Assembly: GCA_002329075.1 (NCBI GenBank)
Contig: DCXR01000037.1
Span: 1-16,560, forward strand
Source: Candidatus Neomicrothrix sp. UBA2131
GTDB lineage: Bacteria > Actinomycetota > Acidimicrobiia > Acidimicrobiales > MedAcidi-G1
Direction: 5' to 3'
Length of the DNA stretch: 16,560 bases
A program made the position numbers and the translations under genes. This document shows, one piece after another, positions 6,989 to 14,611 of the stretch. The notes beneath the pieces were generated by a model, which worked only from the letters and a program-made list of their open reading frames with translations, was not told the DNA's origin and did no database searches. Each line of letters starts with the position of its first letter. The stretch's first letter is position 1.

Positions 6989-7204
6989 ATGCCCCTCTAC
7001 GACTACCGGTGTGGGACCTGTGGCAGCGTCTTCGAGGTCCGGCGCCCGATGTCCGAATCAGGTGAGCCGGCCGTCTGTCCTGACGGCCACGAGGGTGCCC
7101 GACGGCTGTTGTCGGTGTTCGCTGCGGTCGGAGGCACCGACCAGGGGACATCCACGCCGGCATCGGGCGGGTGCGGTGGGGCCTGCGCCTGCCATCCCGG
7201 CTGA
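6989..7204 (+). CDS. FmdB-like zinc ribbon protein
   Basis: A 71-residue protein opening with MPLYDYRCGTCGSVFEVRRPMSES, the hallmark of the FmdB/CxxC_CxxC_SSSS regulatory-protein family. The first zinc knuckle is C8-x2-C11. The second is normally CPxC, but here reads VCPDGHEGARRLLSVF, so the fourth ligand would be His (C-x3-H). The C-terminus is Gly/Cys-rich (GGCGGACACHPG), as in many members. The function is poorly known; FmdB was named as a regulator of formamidase/amidase operons. The ATG is preferred because it gives the exact family N-terminus and has a -10 hexamer 7 nt before it. The SDR gene follows 30 nt later, so the two probably share a transcript. Confidence 0.85.
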   Translation: MPLYDYRCGTCGSVFEVRRPMSESGEPAVCPDGHEGARRLLSVFAAVGGTDQGTSTPASGGCGGACACHPG

Positions 7205-7234
7205 GCGCCGAGAGACCAGCGAGGGGACCAGAAC

Positions 7235-8008
7235 GTGACGGGGCGCCTCGAAGGGAAGATCGCCTGTATCACGGGCGCCGGGTCCGGCCTCGGACGGGCC
7301 ATCGCCGAGCGGTTTGCCACCGAGGGGGCGACGATCGTGGCGCAGGACCTACGGGTCGAATCCGCCGAGGAGACGGTCGGGCTCCTTCCCGATGGCGACC
7401 ACTTCGCACAGGGTGGCGACGTCGCAGACCCCGAGGCCGTGGCTGCGGTGTTCGCAGCCATCGCCGAGCGCTTCGGACGACTCGACATCCAGGTCAACAA
7501 CGCCGGTGTCGACAAGCTGCCGAATGACGGGTTCGACCGGATGCTGGCCGGGGAGGGCGCCCAGATTCGGCTCATGGAGCACCGGGCGTTCACCCGGATG
7601 CTCGAGATCCACGCCGGTGGCACGTTCGCCTGTACCCAGGGTGCCGTGGGGCTGATGCACGATGGTGGCTCTGTGATCACCATGTCGAGCATCGCCGGCA
7701 TCGCCGGCTGGGGGCCCGTGCACTACAGCGCAGCGAAGGGTGCGATCCTCGGTTTCACCCGGGCGGCGGCCCGTGAACTGGGCGCCATGGGCATCCGGAT
7801 CAACGCCATCGCCCCCGGCGTGATCGACACGCCGATGACGGCGAAGGTCGATGACGCCATGCTGGCGCCGATGATCATGATGACCCCGCTGGGCCGCAAG
7901 GGCACGGCCGACGAGATCGCCTCCACGGCGCTGTTCCTGGCGTCGGACGACAGTTCGTTCATCACCGGCCAGTGGATCTCCCCCAACGGGGGCATCGTCA
8001 CCGTCTGA
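7235..8008 (+). CDS. Short-chain dehydrogenase/reductase (SDR)
   Basis: A 257-residue classical SDR, which would oxidise or reduce an alcohol/carbonyl with NAD(P). The cofactor loop TGAGSGLG is at 13-20, the Asp-containing DVAD at 62-65, and NNAG at 88-91. The catalytic Ser152 is in MSSIAG and the Tyr164-x3-Lys168 pair in HYSAAK. APGVIDTPM (193-201) and a C-terminal ITGQWISPNGG follow. An acidic D38 after the second strand suggests NAD preference. The fourth tetrad residue, normally Asn, appears to be His126 (LEIHAGGTF), as in the MFE-2/17beta-HSD4-like group with 'VHLxGxF'. The residues around 92-123 are longer than usual. GTG start with GAGGGG upstream. Substrate unknown. Confidence 0.87.
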   Translation: MTGRLEGKIACITGAGSGLGRAIAERFATEGATIVAQDLRVESAEETVGLLPDGDHFAQGGDVADPEAVAAVFAAIAERFGRLDIQVNNAGVDKLPNDGFDRMLAGEGAQIRLMEHRAFTRMLEIHAGGTFACTQGAVGLMHDGGSVITMSSIAGIAGWGPVHYSAAKGAILGFTRAAARELGAMGIRINAIAPGVIDTPMTAKVDDAMLAPMIMMTPLGRKGTADEIASTALFLASDDSSFITGQWISPNGGIVTV

Positions 8009-8033
8009 GTGGCGTGCTCCGGCCGGTGCCCCT

Positions 8034-8618
8034 TCAGGAACGGTCCAGGTCGACGAGGTGGGTCTCGGCCTCTTCGGGTGCGAGGCCCATCTCCGCCATG
8101 CCCTCGGCCAGGACCTGCCGGTAGGCCAGGCTGGGTGGTCCCGGCGGTGGTGGCGCCGTCGAACCGAACGTGACCGCAGGGCACCCGTCGATCGGATCCA
8201 TGCCGATCAGCAGGTCGATCACGCCATCGATCACCTGCACGACCTGCCCGGGTCCCGGGAACGGGTCGGGGAGGGTGACATCGTCGGTGACGAGGCTGTT
8301 CTCCTGGGCGACGACATCACCGAGTTGTCCCCGGGTGATCAACCACGCCCGCCCGACGACGGGCAGCGCTTCGGGGGGAAGGGGTTCGGCCGGGCAGAGG
8401 CAGCAGCCTCCGTCCCAGCGTGTCGAATGGCCGCCGAAGTGGACGGGGTGGGGGACCGTGGCCCGCCTGTCGTCTCGTGGAGGTGTGGCGTCGGCAGCAC
8501 CACGGTGGTTTCCCCAGGGACGGTCATGGCCGCCACCCACGAGGTAGGCGAGCATCCGGTCGGCTCGGAGGTTCGAGCCGTAGGCGACGTACCAGACGAG
8601 GTCGGAGTCGCCCGTCAC
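8034..8618 (-). CDS. Gamma-glutamylcyclotransferase-like (GGCT/AIG2 fold) protein
   Basis: A 194-residue protein with the GGCT-fold signature YVAYGSNL (10-17), which binds the gamma-glutamyl part of the substrate. The segment AWLITRGQLGDVVAQEN (91-107) places Glu106 where the catalytic Glu of the family lies. VPHPVHFGGHSTRWDGGCCL (55-74) is typical of an uncharacterised bacterial branch of the fold. Family enzymes cyclise gamma-glutamyl amines or peptides to 5-oxoproline; some members have drifted in function. The start is GTG, and its first four bases (GTGA) contain the stop of the upstream FAD enzyme gene, so translation is coupled. It is convergent with the SDR gene 25 nt away. A joint pathway with the FAD enzyme is inference. 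Confidence 0.8.
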   Translation of the reverse strand: MTGDSDLVWYVAYGSNLRADRMLAYLVGGGHDRPWGNHRGAADATPPRDDRRATVPHPVHFGGHSTRWDGGCCLCPAEPLPPEALPVVGRAWLITRGQLGDVVAQENSLVTDDVTLPDPFPGPGQVVQVIDGVIDLLIGMDPIDGCPAVTFGSTAPPPPGPPSLAYRQVLAEGMAEMGLAPEEAETHLVDLDRS

Positions 8619-9898
8619 GAGACGAGGAGGGCGTCGGCGGCGGCCCAGGCACTGGCGGCAGCGGCATCGGCCAGCAACCCATCCGGTCCGACCCAGTCGC
8701 CGGCGAGGAGCACGCCGGGCCGACCCACGGCATCGATTCCCGGCCGCCCGGCGAGGCCACCCAGCGCCGCCAGTGGGAGGCCGTGGGCGACGGTCATGGT
8801 GTGGAGGTAGCGCTCGGCCAGGAGCGATTCAGGATCGACGCCGCATGTGGTGGCGAGGTCGTCGAGGACGGATCGGCTCACGTCGGATGCATCTTCGGTA
8901 TCCGGGTGCAGGTACCTGACCGCGCTGGCGGTTGCCTGCCCGTCCGGGGCCAGTCGGGCCGGTGGCCCGTGGACCGAGAAGTAGACGGGCCGGTCGATGC
9001 CCAGCACGAACCGATGTTCGGGCGGTCGGTCCAGGGCGAGGTCCAGCACGGCGGCCCGGGCGGGCGGGCCGGCGGCTTCGACCAGCCGGTTGACCCCGGT
9101 GAGCCGCTCGGCCGTCCCAGGACTTCCGGCCGCCACGATCGCCGTCCGGGCCGAGAGGTCCTCGACGGCAGTCCGGATGGTGAGGTGGGGGGCGTCCCCC
9201 AGCACGCCGGTCACGGAACCGTCGAACCGGAACACCACGCCGGCTGCTTCGGCCCTGGCGGTCAGGCCGTCGACCAGGACCTGCCAACCGCCGTGCAGGT
9301 AGAGCACTCCGCCGGTGAGGGCCATCGAAAGCTGTCGAAGGGCGGCGCCGGCGCTCAGCAACTCCGGGCAGTCGACGTAGGTGGCCAGCCGCATCAGGGC
9401 GGCCAGCAGGTCGTGAACCGCCTGACGCCGGGTGACGGAGTCGATCCATTCGGCCAGCGTCACCTCGTCGAGCGGGTCCGGGTCCATACGCGGTAGTCGG
9501 GCCAGCAGCGAACCCACCGCCAACTTCTCGACCGGCGACAGGAGCGTTGTGCGCAGCAGCGACACCGGGCCGGCGGGGAGCAGGTGGAGCCGGTCGTCGT
9601 AGAGGCCGCGGGTGCCCCGGGTCAGCGGTTCCCCACCCTCGACCGGAATGCCGAAACGTTGGAGTATCCGATTGGCATGGCCATCGACGTAGAGGGCGTG
9701 CGGGCCCTGGTTGACCAGGTGGTCGGAGAGGAGTGACGTCCGGGCACGACCACCGGATGCCCCGAGCCCGTCAAACACGACGACCGACCGCCCGGCATCG
9801 GCCAGCCGGTTGGCGGCGATCAGGCCGGCCAGGCCGGCCCCGACCACCGCGGTGTCGAAGGTGCGTGCATTCGTGGCTTCCATGGTCCACCCACTCAT
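8615..9898 (-). CDS. FAD-dependent oxidoreductase (phytoene desaturase / amine oxidase type)
   Basis: A 427-residue flavoprotein of the amine oxidase / phytoene desaturase superfamily. The N-terminal Rossmann motif is TAVVGAGLAGLIAANRLADAGRSVVVFDGLGASGGRART (GxGxxG at 20-25, then the acidic strand end and the GGRART diphosphate motif). QGPHALYVDG fits the substrate-side strand. The C-terminus VLLAGDWVGPDGLLADAAAASAWAAADALL is the second FAD-contact motif with its Asp. No signal peptide or membrane segment is seen. It could act on a carotenoid, a porphyrin precursor or an amine; the sequence does not decide. A second in-frame ATG (9883) is an alternative start, and neither has a good ribosome site. 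It lies 60 nt downstream of surE. Confidence 0.84.
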   Translation of the reverse strand: MSGWTMEATNARTFDTAVVGAGLAGLIAANRLADAGRSVVVFDGLGASGGRARTSLLSDHLVNQGPHALYVDGHANRILQRFGIPVEGGEPLTRGTRGLYDDRLHLLPAGPVSLLRTTLLSPVEKLAVGSLLARLPRMDPDPLDEVTLAEWIDSVTRRQAVHDLLAALMRLATYVDCPELLSAGAALRQLSMALTGGVLYLHGGWQVLVDGLTARAEAAGVVFRFDGSVTGVLGDAPHLTIRTAVEDLSARTAIVAAGSPGTAERLTGVNRLVEAAGPPARAAVLDLALDRPPEHRFVLGIDRPVYFSVHGPPARLAPDGQATASAVRYLHPDTEDASDVSRSVLDDLATTCGVDPESLLAERYLHTMTVAHGLPLAALGGLAGRPGIDAVGRPGVLLAGDWVGPDGLLADAAAASAWAAADALLVS

Positions 9899-9958
9899 CC
9901 GGGGCTCAGGTCACGCCCGAGTCTGGCACTCCGGCGGTTACCGGGTTGAACCGGCACC

Positions 9959-10780
9959 TCAGGCGAACAGGCTGGTGAACGCTGTGGCCACGGAGCTGCC
10001 GGCGGGGGCGTCCGTTGCGCCGAGGTGGCCGAGCCAGGTGAGGCTCACCCATCCACCCATGACGGCGCCACCGTCGGTGTCGGGGTCGAGGGGCTGCGCT
10101 TCTCCCCAGTCCATCCGGATCCGGTAGGTGCCCTCGTGGCCCGCCTTCGGCTCGAGCCTGGCGGTGCTCAGCGTGCGGGGCGGTCTGCCGCCGACGGGAG
10201 CCTCCTTCCATCCCCGCATCCGGTCGACGGGAAGGTTGGGCACGTTCAGGTTGAGCACCGACGGTTGGGCCGGCGGGTCGGCAATGATCGCACCGACCGC
10301 CACGGCGGCGACCTCGGCGGCACTGTCCCAGCACTGGTCGGCGAGTGTCTCGTCACCGCCCTGGCCCTCGACCCCCCAGCCGGTGACGGCCTGGCTGACG
10401 GCCACGCCGGTGAGGCCACCGTTGCGTGCGGTGAGGGCAGCACCGATGGTGCCCGAGTGGTAGACGGAGCGCCCGACGTTGCTACCGGGGTTTATCCCGG
10501 AGACGACGAGGTCGAACGGGTCGCCGAAGATTCCGAGGCGGCTGTAGATGACGCACAGGCCCGGCGGTCCGCTCACCGACCAGGCCAGGTCGATGCCGTC
10601 GACCCGGGCATCGTGGACCTCGGGGCGGATCAGGTGAAGGGCTCCGAGCGAGGCTCCGGCGCCTGAGCACTCCTGGTCGGGTGCCACGATCGTGACGTCC
10701 CCGTGTTCGCGCATCGCCCGGGCAAGGACGTGCAGGCCGACCGAGTCGATGCCGTCGTCGTTGGTGACCAGAATCCTCAT
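9959..10780 (-). CDS. surE: 5'/3'-nucleotidase SurE
   Basis: A 273-residue SurE phosphatase that removes phosphate from nucleoside 5'- and 3'-monophosphates in a metal-dependent reaction. The N-terminus MRILVTNDDGIDSVGL carries the metal ligands Asp8 and Asp9. APDQECSGAGASL supplies the phosphate-site Ser. VVSGINPGSNVGRSVYHSGTIGAALTA is the signature block with the Asn ligand. NLNVPNLP follows later. The length is slightly above the usual 250. The ATG at 10780 is chosen over an in-frame start at 10858 because it gives the canonical N-terminus, avoids overlapping the ABC-F gene, and has a TACCGT -10-like hexamer 7 nt upstream. The gene therefore probably also has its own leaderless promoter within the fabH run. 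Confidence 0.93.
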   Translation of the reverse strand: MRILVTNDDGIDSVGLHVLARAMREHGDVTIVAPDQECSGAGASLGALHLIRPEVHDARVDGIDLAWSVSGPPGLCVIYSRLGIFGDPFDLVVSGINPGSNVGRSVYHSGTIGAALTARNGGLTGVAVSQAVTGWGVEGQGGDETLADQCWDSAAEVAAVAVGAIIADPPAQPSVLNLNVPNLPVDRMRGWKEAPVGGRPPRTLSTARLEPKAGHEGTYRIRMDWGEAQPLDPDTDGGAVMGGWVSLTWLGHLGATDAPAGSSVATAFTSLFA

Positions 10781-10787
10781 GTCGGCG

Positions 10788-10793
10788 ACGGTA
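10788..10793 (-). promoter_or_regulatory. Probable -10 element for surE (leaderless)
   Basis: Read on the minus strand this is TACCGT (TAnnnT), 7 nt before the surE ATG. No Shine-Dalgarno sequence is present and no convincing -35 was found. Confidence 0.4.
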
Positions 10794-10850
10794 CCGGTGA
10801 TGTGTGGAGGACGCTCCAGTGCCCTTGGAGGGAGAGGTGCGGGAAAGCCG

Positions 10851-12767
10851 TCAGCCACCCAGGCGTGCGTTGAGGGTTTCCCACTCGGCCATGAGGTCGG
10901 CGGCGCGGTCGCAGGCGGCGTCGTGTGCGGCTACTGCTGCCCTGACGGCGGCATGGTCGGTGGAGGGGCCGGAATAGAGTCCCGGGTCGGCAAGCGCCGC
11001 CTGTGTGGCAAGCACCACGGTCTCGGCCTCCTCCCACGCCTTCTCAGCGCGTTTGAGGCGTCGTCGCAACGCCTGGTTCGGATCGCGACGCCGCGGTGGC
11101 TTCTCCGTCTTCAACCCGGACCTGGCCGGATCCGGCTTCGGCCTGGGTTTCGCCAGCACCTGGGCCGGGTAGAGCACCCGGTCGGGTACGCCCTCGTGGA
11201 GGATGGCGCGGCCGTCGCGGACCTCGACGAGGGAGTCGGCCACCGAGCGGATGAGGTGCCGGTCGTGTGTGATGAGCACAACCGTGCCGGGGTAGGCGAG
11301 GAGAGCATCCTCGAGCACGTCGCAACTGGGCAGGTCGAGGTGGTTGGTCGGCTCGTCCAGGATCAGCAGGTTTACGGGCACTGCGAGCGCCTTGGCCAGG
11401 GCGAGACGGGTCTGCTCGCCCCCCGAGAGGTCGCCAACCAGGCGGTCGACGGCGTCGCCGCGGAACCCGAACGACGCCAGGTAGGTGCGCAGGTTGCGGT
11501 TGCCCTGTTCGACGCCGGGGACGGTCCGTGCCTCCTCCAGCACGGTGCGGCGGTCGTCGAGGACCTCGGCCTGGAGTTGATCGAAGGTCGACAGGTCGAC
11601 GTTGGTACCGATCGTGACACGTCCCGAGATTGGCACCAACCGGCCGGTCATCAACTTGACGAGCGTCGTCTTGCCTGCACCGTTGGGCCCCACAAGGGCA
11701 ACGGTGCGCCCCCGTTCTACGGCGAACGAAACGTCCGAGAGCACGATCTCGCCGTCACCGTCGTCGTAGCTGGCCGTCACACCTTCGAACTCGGCAACCA
11801 CCCTCGATGAACGGCGGGGTGTCGGGAAGCCGAAGCGGGCCTTCGGATCGCCGGGCTGGTCCACGACGATGCGGTCCAACTTCTCGAGGGCCTTCACGCG
11901 GCTCTGCACCTGTCGGGCCTTGGTTGCCTTGTAGCGGAAGCGTTCGATGAAGCGCTCGGTGTCGGCGACACGGCGCGACTGCTGGGTGGCGGCAGCCCGC
12001 TGGGCGGCCAGGCGCTCTTCGCGGGCCAGCACGAACTCGGCGAAGCCGCCGACGTATTCGGTCACCCGGTTGCCGGCGAGTTCGAGGATGCGGTTGGCGA
12101 CCGCATCGATGAAGTCGCGATCGTGGCTGACGAACAGCAGGCCCCTCGGCCAGGCGGCCAGCTGCTGCTCGAGCCAGGCAACGGAGTCGACGTCGAGGTG
12201 GTTTGTCGGCTCGTCCATGACCAGGAGGTCGGGGGCGGACAACAGCAGGCGGGCCAGGGCCACCCGCATGCGCCAACCGCCTGACATCTCGCCCATGGGA
12301 CGGTTGTGGTCGGCGGGGTCGAAGCCCAGGCCGGACAGGATGCGATGTGCCTCGGCCTCGACGGCGTAGCCGCCGAGTTGCTCGAACCTGGACTGAGCCT
12401 CGCCGTAGGCGGCCAGCAGACGCGTGGATTCTGAACCCGCCGCCTCGGCGAGCTCGTGCCCGAGCGCCTCGATCTCGTGGGCGAGGCCGGTCACCGCCTC
12501 GGCCCCCAACATCACCTGCTGGAAAACCGTGCGACCGGTCTCGGTGGGCAACTCCTGGGGCAGGTAGCCGATCCGCAGGTCCCTGGGTCGGTGGACGGCA
12601 CCGCTGTCCGGCTCCTGGATTCCCACCAGCACCTCGAGCAGCGTGGTCTTGCCGGTGCCGTTCCCGCCGACGAGGGCGATCCGGCGACCGTCTCCGAGGC
12701 GTAGGGAGACGTCCTCGAAGAGGGTGTGGGGCCCGAACGAGCGGGACAGGCCGGAGGCGGTCAGCAT
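10851..12767 (-). CDS. ABC-F family ATPase
   Basis: A 638-residue soluble ABC-F protein with two ATPase domains and no membrane segments. Domain 1 has Walker A GGNGTGKTT (34-42), signature MSGGW (161-165) and LLVMDEPTNHLD (181-192). The charged inter-domain linker follows (FVLAREERLAAQRAAATQQSRR through RYKATKARQVQSRVKALEKL), the part that reaches into the ribosome. Domain 2 has GPNGAGKTT, LSGGEQTRLALAKAL and LLILDEPTNHLD. A Lys/Arg-rich segment and a coiled-coil C-terminal domain close it (QALRRRLKRAEKAWEEAETV), as in Uup/YheS-like members. ABC-F proteins act in ribosome rescue or antibiotic protection; which applies here is unknown. ATG 12767 is used because a start at 12863 would overlap fabH and add a Pro-rich leader. 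No Shine-Dalgarno sequence is seen. Confidence 0.92.
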   Translation of the reverse strand: MLTASGLSRSFGPHTLFEDVSLRLGDGRRIALVGGNGTGKTTLLEVLVGIQEPDSGAVHRPRDLRIGYLPQELPTETGRTVFQQVMLGAEAVTGLAHEIEALGHELAEAAGSESTRLLAAYGEAQSRFEQLGGYAVEAEAHRILSGLGFDPADHNRPMGEMSGGWRMRVALARLLLSAPDLLVMDEPTNHLDVDSVAWLEQQLAAWPRGLLFVSHDRDFIDAVANRILELAGNRVTEYVGGFAEFVLAREERLAAQRAAATQQSRRVADTERFIERFRYKATKARQVQSRVKALEKLDRIVVDQPGDPKARFGFPTPRRSSRVVAEFEGVTASYDDGDGEIVLSDVSFAVERGRTVALVGPNGAGKTTLVKLMTGRLVPISGRVTIGTNVDLSTFDQLQAEVLDDRRTVLEEARTVPGVEQGNRNLRTYLASFGFRGDAVDRLVGDLSGGEQTRLALAKALAVPVNLLILDEPTNHLDLPSCDVLEDALLAYPGTVVLITHDRHLIRSVADSLVEVRDGRAILHEGVPDRVLYPAQVLAKPRPKPDPARSGLKTEKPPRRRDPNQALRRRLKRAEKAWEEAETVVLATQAALADPGLYSGPSTDHAAVRAAVAAHDAACDRAADLMAEWETLNARLGG

Positions 12768-12807
12768 GGGGGGAGGGTCGAGCGGTGGACGTGCCCGGGG
12801 GTTCGGA

Positions 12808-13743
12808 TCAGGCTTGGGGTGGGTCCCAGCGGATGACCGCTGCGGCCGACGACATGCCGGCACCGAACCCGACCAGCAACAACAGGTCGCCCGGCTGGAT
12901 GCGACCGGCGTCGATGGCGTCGACCATGGCCAGCGGGATCGAGGCGGCCGAGGTGTTGCCGGTGCGGTGCAGCACCATGGCTGCCCGGTCCATCGGCAGG
13001 CCGAGTCGCTTGAAGGAGGCCTCGATGATGCGGATGTTGGCCTGGTGGGGGATGACGAGGGCGATGTCGCCGGAGGTGACGCCGGCCCGGTCCATGGCGT
13101 TGGTGGCGGCGTTCTCCATGGCGAGGACGGCCCTGCGGAAGACCTCCTTGCCGTTCATGACGATCTTGCCGCCGTGGTCGCAGTAGAGGATGCCGGCGGC
13201 CGAGCCGTCGGACATGAGGTCCCAGCCCAGAAGGGAGGGTTCCTCGCCGCTGCGTTCGATGACGACGGCCCCTGCGCCATCGCCGAACAGGACGCACGTG
13301 CCGCGATCCGTCCAGTCGGTGATGGCGGCGAGGGCATCGGAGCCGATCAGCAGCACACGGTCGAGGCCACCGTCGATGAACTGCATGGCGGTGACGAGGC
13401 CGTAGACGAAGCCCGAGCAGGCGGCGTTCATGTCGATGGCGCCACAGGTCAGGCCCAGAGCGTGTTGGACCACGGCGGAGCTGGACGGGAACTGCTGGTC
13501 GGAAGTGCACGTGGCGAGCAGCAACAGGTCGATGTCCTCCGGGCCGATCCCGGCCGTTGCCATTGCGGCCTTGCCGGCCTCGGTGGACATTTCTGTCACC
13601 GTGCCGCCTACGTGACGTGAGGTGATGCCGCTGCGCTCCCGGATCCACTCGTCGGTGGTGTCGACCATCTTGGCGATGTCGTCGTTGGTGAGCACCTTGT
13701 CGGGGAGGTGGGTGGCCCACCCTGTGATGCGGCCGTGCGGCAT
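12808..13743 (-). CDS. fabH: 3-oxoacyl-ACP synthase III
   Basis: A 311-residue KAS III, which condenses an acyl-CoA with malonyl-ACP to start fatty acid synthesis. The N-terminus reads ITGWATHLPDKVLTNDDIAKMVDTTDEWIRERSGITSRH. The triad is complete: Cys109 in NAACSGFVYGL, His233 in VIPHQANIRI and Asn263 in TGNTSAASIP. FGDGAGAVVIE (153-163) is also typical. The length is a little below the usual 317-330. A GGAG lies upstream of the ATG. It heads the minus-strand run, with the ABC-F gene 40 nt behind, and faces the cysQ-like gene across a 103-nt divergent region. Fatty-acid neighbours (fabD, acpP) are not in this window, so an accessory KAS III role cannot be excluded. Confidence 0.93.
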   Translation of the reverse strand: MPHGRITGWATHLPDKVLTNDDIAKMVDTTDEWIRERSGITSRHVGGTVTEMSTEAGKAAMATAGIGPEDIDLLLLATCTSDQQFPSSSAVVQHALGLTCGAIDMNAACSGFVYGLVTAMQFIDGGLDRVLLIGSDALAAITDWTDRGTCVLFGDGAGAVVIERSGEEPSLLGWDLMSDGSAAGILYCDHGGKIVMNGKEVFRRAVLAMENAATNAMDRAGVTSGDIALVIPHQANIRIIEASFKRLGLPMDRAAMVLHRTGNTSAASIPLAMVDAIDAGRIQPGDLLLLVGFGAGMSSAAAVIRWDPPQA

Positions 13744-13768
13744 GTGGAGGTGCTCCGTGGTCGGGAGA

Positions 13769-13787
13769 GCCGATCAGGGGGATCGGC
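13769..13787. promoter_or_regulatory. Hairpin / inverted repeat between fabH and the cysQ-like gene
   Basis: GCCGATC (13769-13775) and GATCGGC (13781-13787) form a perfect 7-bp inverted repeat around AGGGG. It lies 26 nt before the fabH start. A TAnnnT hexamer (TACCGT on the minus strand) lies beyond it, so the repeat may be an operator or a 5'-leader hairpin of fabH. Function is inferred. Confidence 0.35.
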
Positions 13788-13831
13788 CCGTCGACACGGT
13801 ACCGGGCGGGAGGCGGGGCCGGGGTCAGGGT

Positions 13832-13837
13832 TAGGGT
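13832..13837 (+). promoter_or_regulatory. Probable -10 element for the cysQ-like gene (leaderless)
   Basis: TAGGGT (TAnnnT) with 9 nt between it and the ATG at 13847. It is embedded in the imperfect repeat GGGTCAGGGTTAGGGTCAG (13822-13840). There is no Shine-Dalgarno sequence. Confidence 0.4.
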
Positions 13838-13846
13838 CAGCGGCTC

Positions 13847-14611
13847 ATGGCTCCGAATGGAAACAGCGCACAGATCGACGACCACGCCGTCGCGGGGCTG
13901 CTCGCCCGGGAGGCCGGCGACCTGCTGCTCGACCTGCGGGGCCGGTCCCTGGCCGAGGGGGTGTCTGGCTGGCGTCTCCAGTCGCTGGGCGACCGTGCCG
14001 CCCACGACCACCTGGTCGGTCGCCTAACCGAATTGCGGCCCGACGATGCCGTGCTTTCGGAGGAGGGCGCCGACGACCGAAGCCGCCTGGGTGCCGATCG
14101 GACCTGGATCATCGACCCGTTGGACGGCACACAGGACTATCCCCGGGTCGGCAGCACCGAGTGGGCGGTGCACGTGGCGTTGGTGATCGACGGCAGGCCG
14201 GTGGCAGCGGCGGTGTCGGTGCCGGCCAACGGCGGCCTCTACGGCACGCTCCAGAGCCCGTTGTCGACACCGACCCACCGCGAGCGGCCCATCGTGGTGA
14301 CCAGCCGGTCGCAGTGGGGCCATGCCGAGGACGTGGCGACGGCCCTCGGTGGCGAGGTCCACGCCTTCGGTTCGGCGGGGGCCAAGGCCATGGCGGTGGT
14401 GTCGGGCGCCGCCGACGTGTACGTGCACCCCAGCGGGCTCTACGAGTGGGACGTCTGTGCACCGGCGGCCGTGGCAGCCGCAGCCGGCCTCGACGTGACC
14501 GGCGTCGACGGCTCGGAACTGGTCTACAACAAGGCCCGACCGGTGGTGCCCGGCCTGCTCATCAGCCGTCCCGAGTACACCGAGAGGGCACGGGCGGCCC
14601 TGCGCTGGTAG
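13847..14611 (+). CDS. cysQ: Inositol monophosphatase-family phosphatase, CysQ-like
   Basis: A 254-residue phosphatase of the Li+-sensitive IMPase family. Metal ligands are visible in family order: Glu72/Glu73 in VLSEEGADD, Asp90 and Asp93 in WIIDPLDGTQDY, and Asp202 in YEWDVCAPAAV. The 'SEE...DPLDGTxD(Y/F)' spacing and the 'HPSGLYEWDVCAPAAVAAAAGL' end resemble actinobacterial CysQ, which dephosphorylates 3'-phosphoadenosine 5'-phosphate (PAP) in sulfate assimilation and can also act on inositol phosphates. No sulfate-assimilation genes are nearby, so the PAP assignment rests on similarity alone. The ATG has no Shine-Dalgarno sequence but has a TAGGGT hexamer 9 nt upstream. It is convergent with coaE 9 nt away. 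Confidence 0.82.
   Translation: MAPNGNSAQIDDHAVAGLLAREAGDLLLDLRGRSLAEGVSGWRLQSLGDRAAHDHLVGRLTELRPDDAVLSEEGADDRSRLGADRTWIIDPLDGTQDYPRVGSTEWAVHVALVIDGRPVAAAVSVPANGGLYGTLQSPLSTPTHRERPIVVTSRSQWGHAEDVATALGGEVHAFGSAGAKAMAVVSGAADVYVHPSGLYEWDVCAPAAVAAAAGLDVTGVDGSELVYNKARPVVPGLLISRPEYTERARAALRW

Noticed and set aside
10692..11810. A 372-codon open frame opposite surE and the ABC-F gene
   Set aside because: It is antisense to two confidently identified genes and has no family similarity.
12643..13620. A 325-codon open frame on the plus strand opposite fabH and the ABC-F start
   Set aside because: It lies antisense to fabH, whose active-site residues are all intact, and its translation is Gly/Asp/Val-rich with no recognisable motif. 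GC-rich coding DNA routinely opens such frames.
13822..13840. GGGTTAGGG resembling a telomere repeat
   Set aside because: Only one and a half imperfect copies in a GC-rich bacterial intergenic region. It is better read as a -10 (TAGGGT) within a short repeat.
12761..14011. A 416-codon minus-strand frame overlapping fabH and the cysQ-like start
   Set aside because: His/Arg/Pro-rich low-complexity translation; the true fabH frame is a complete KAS III.
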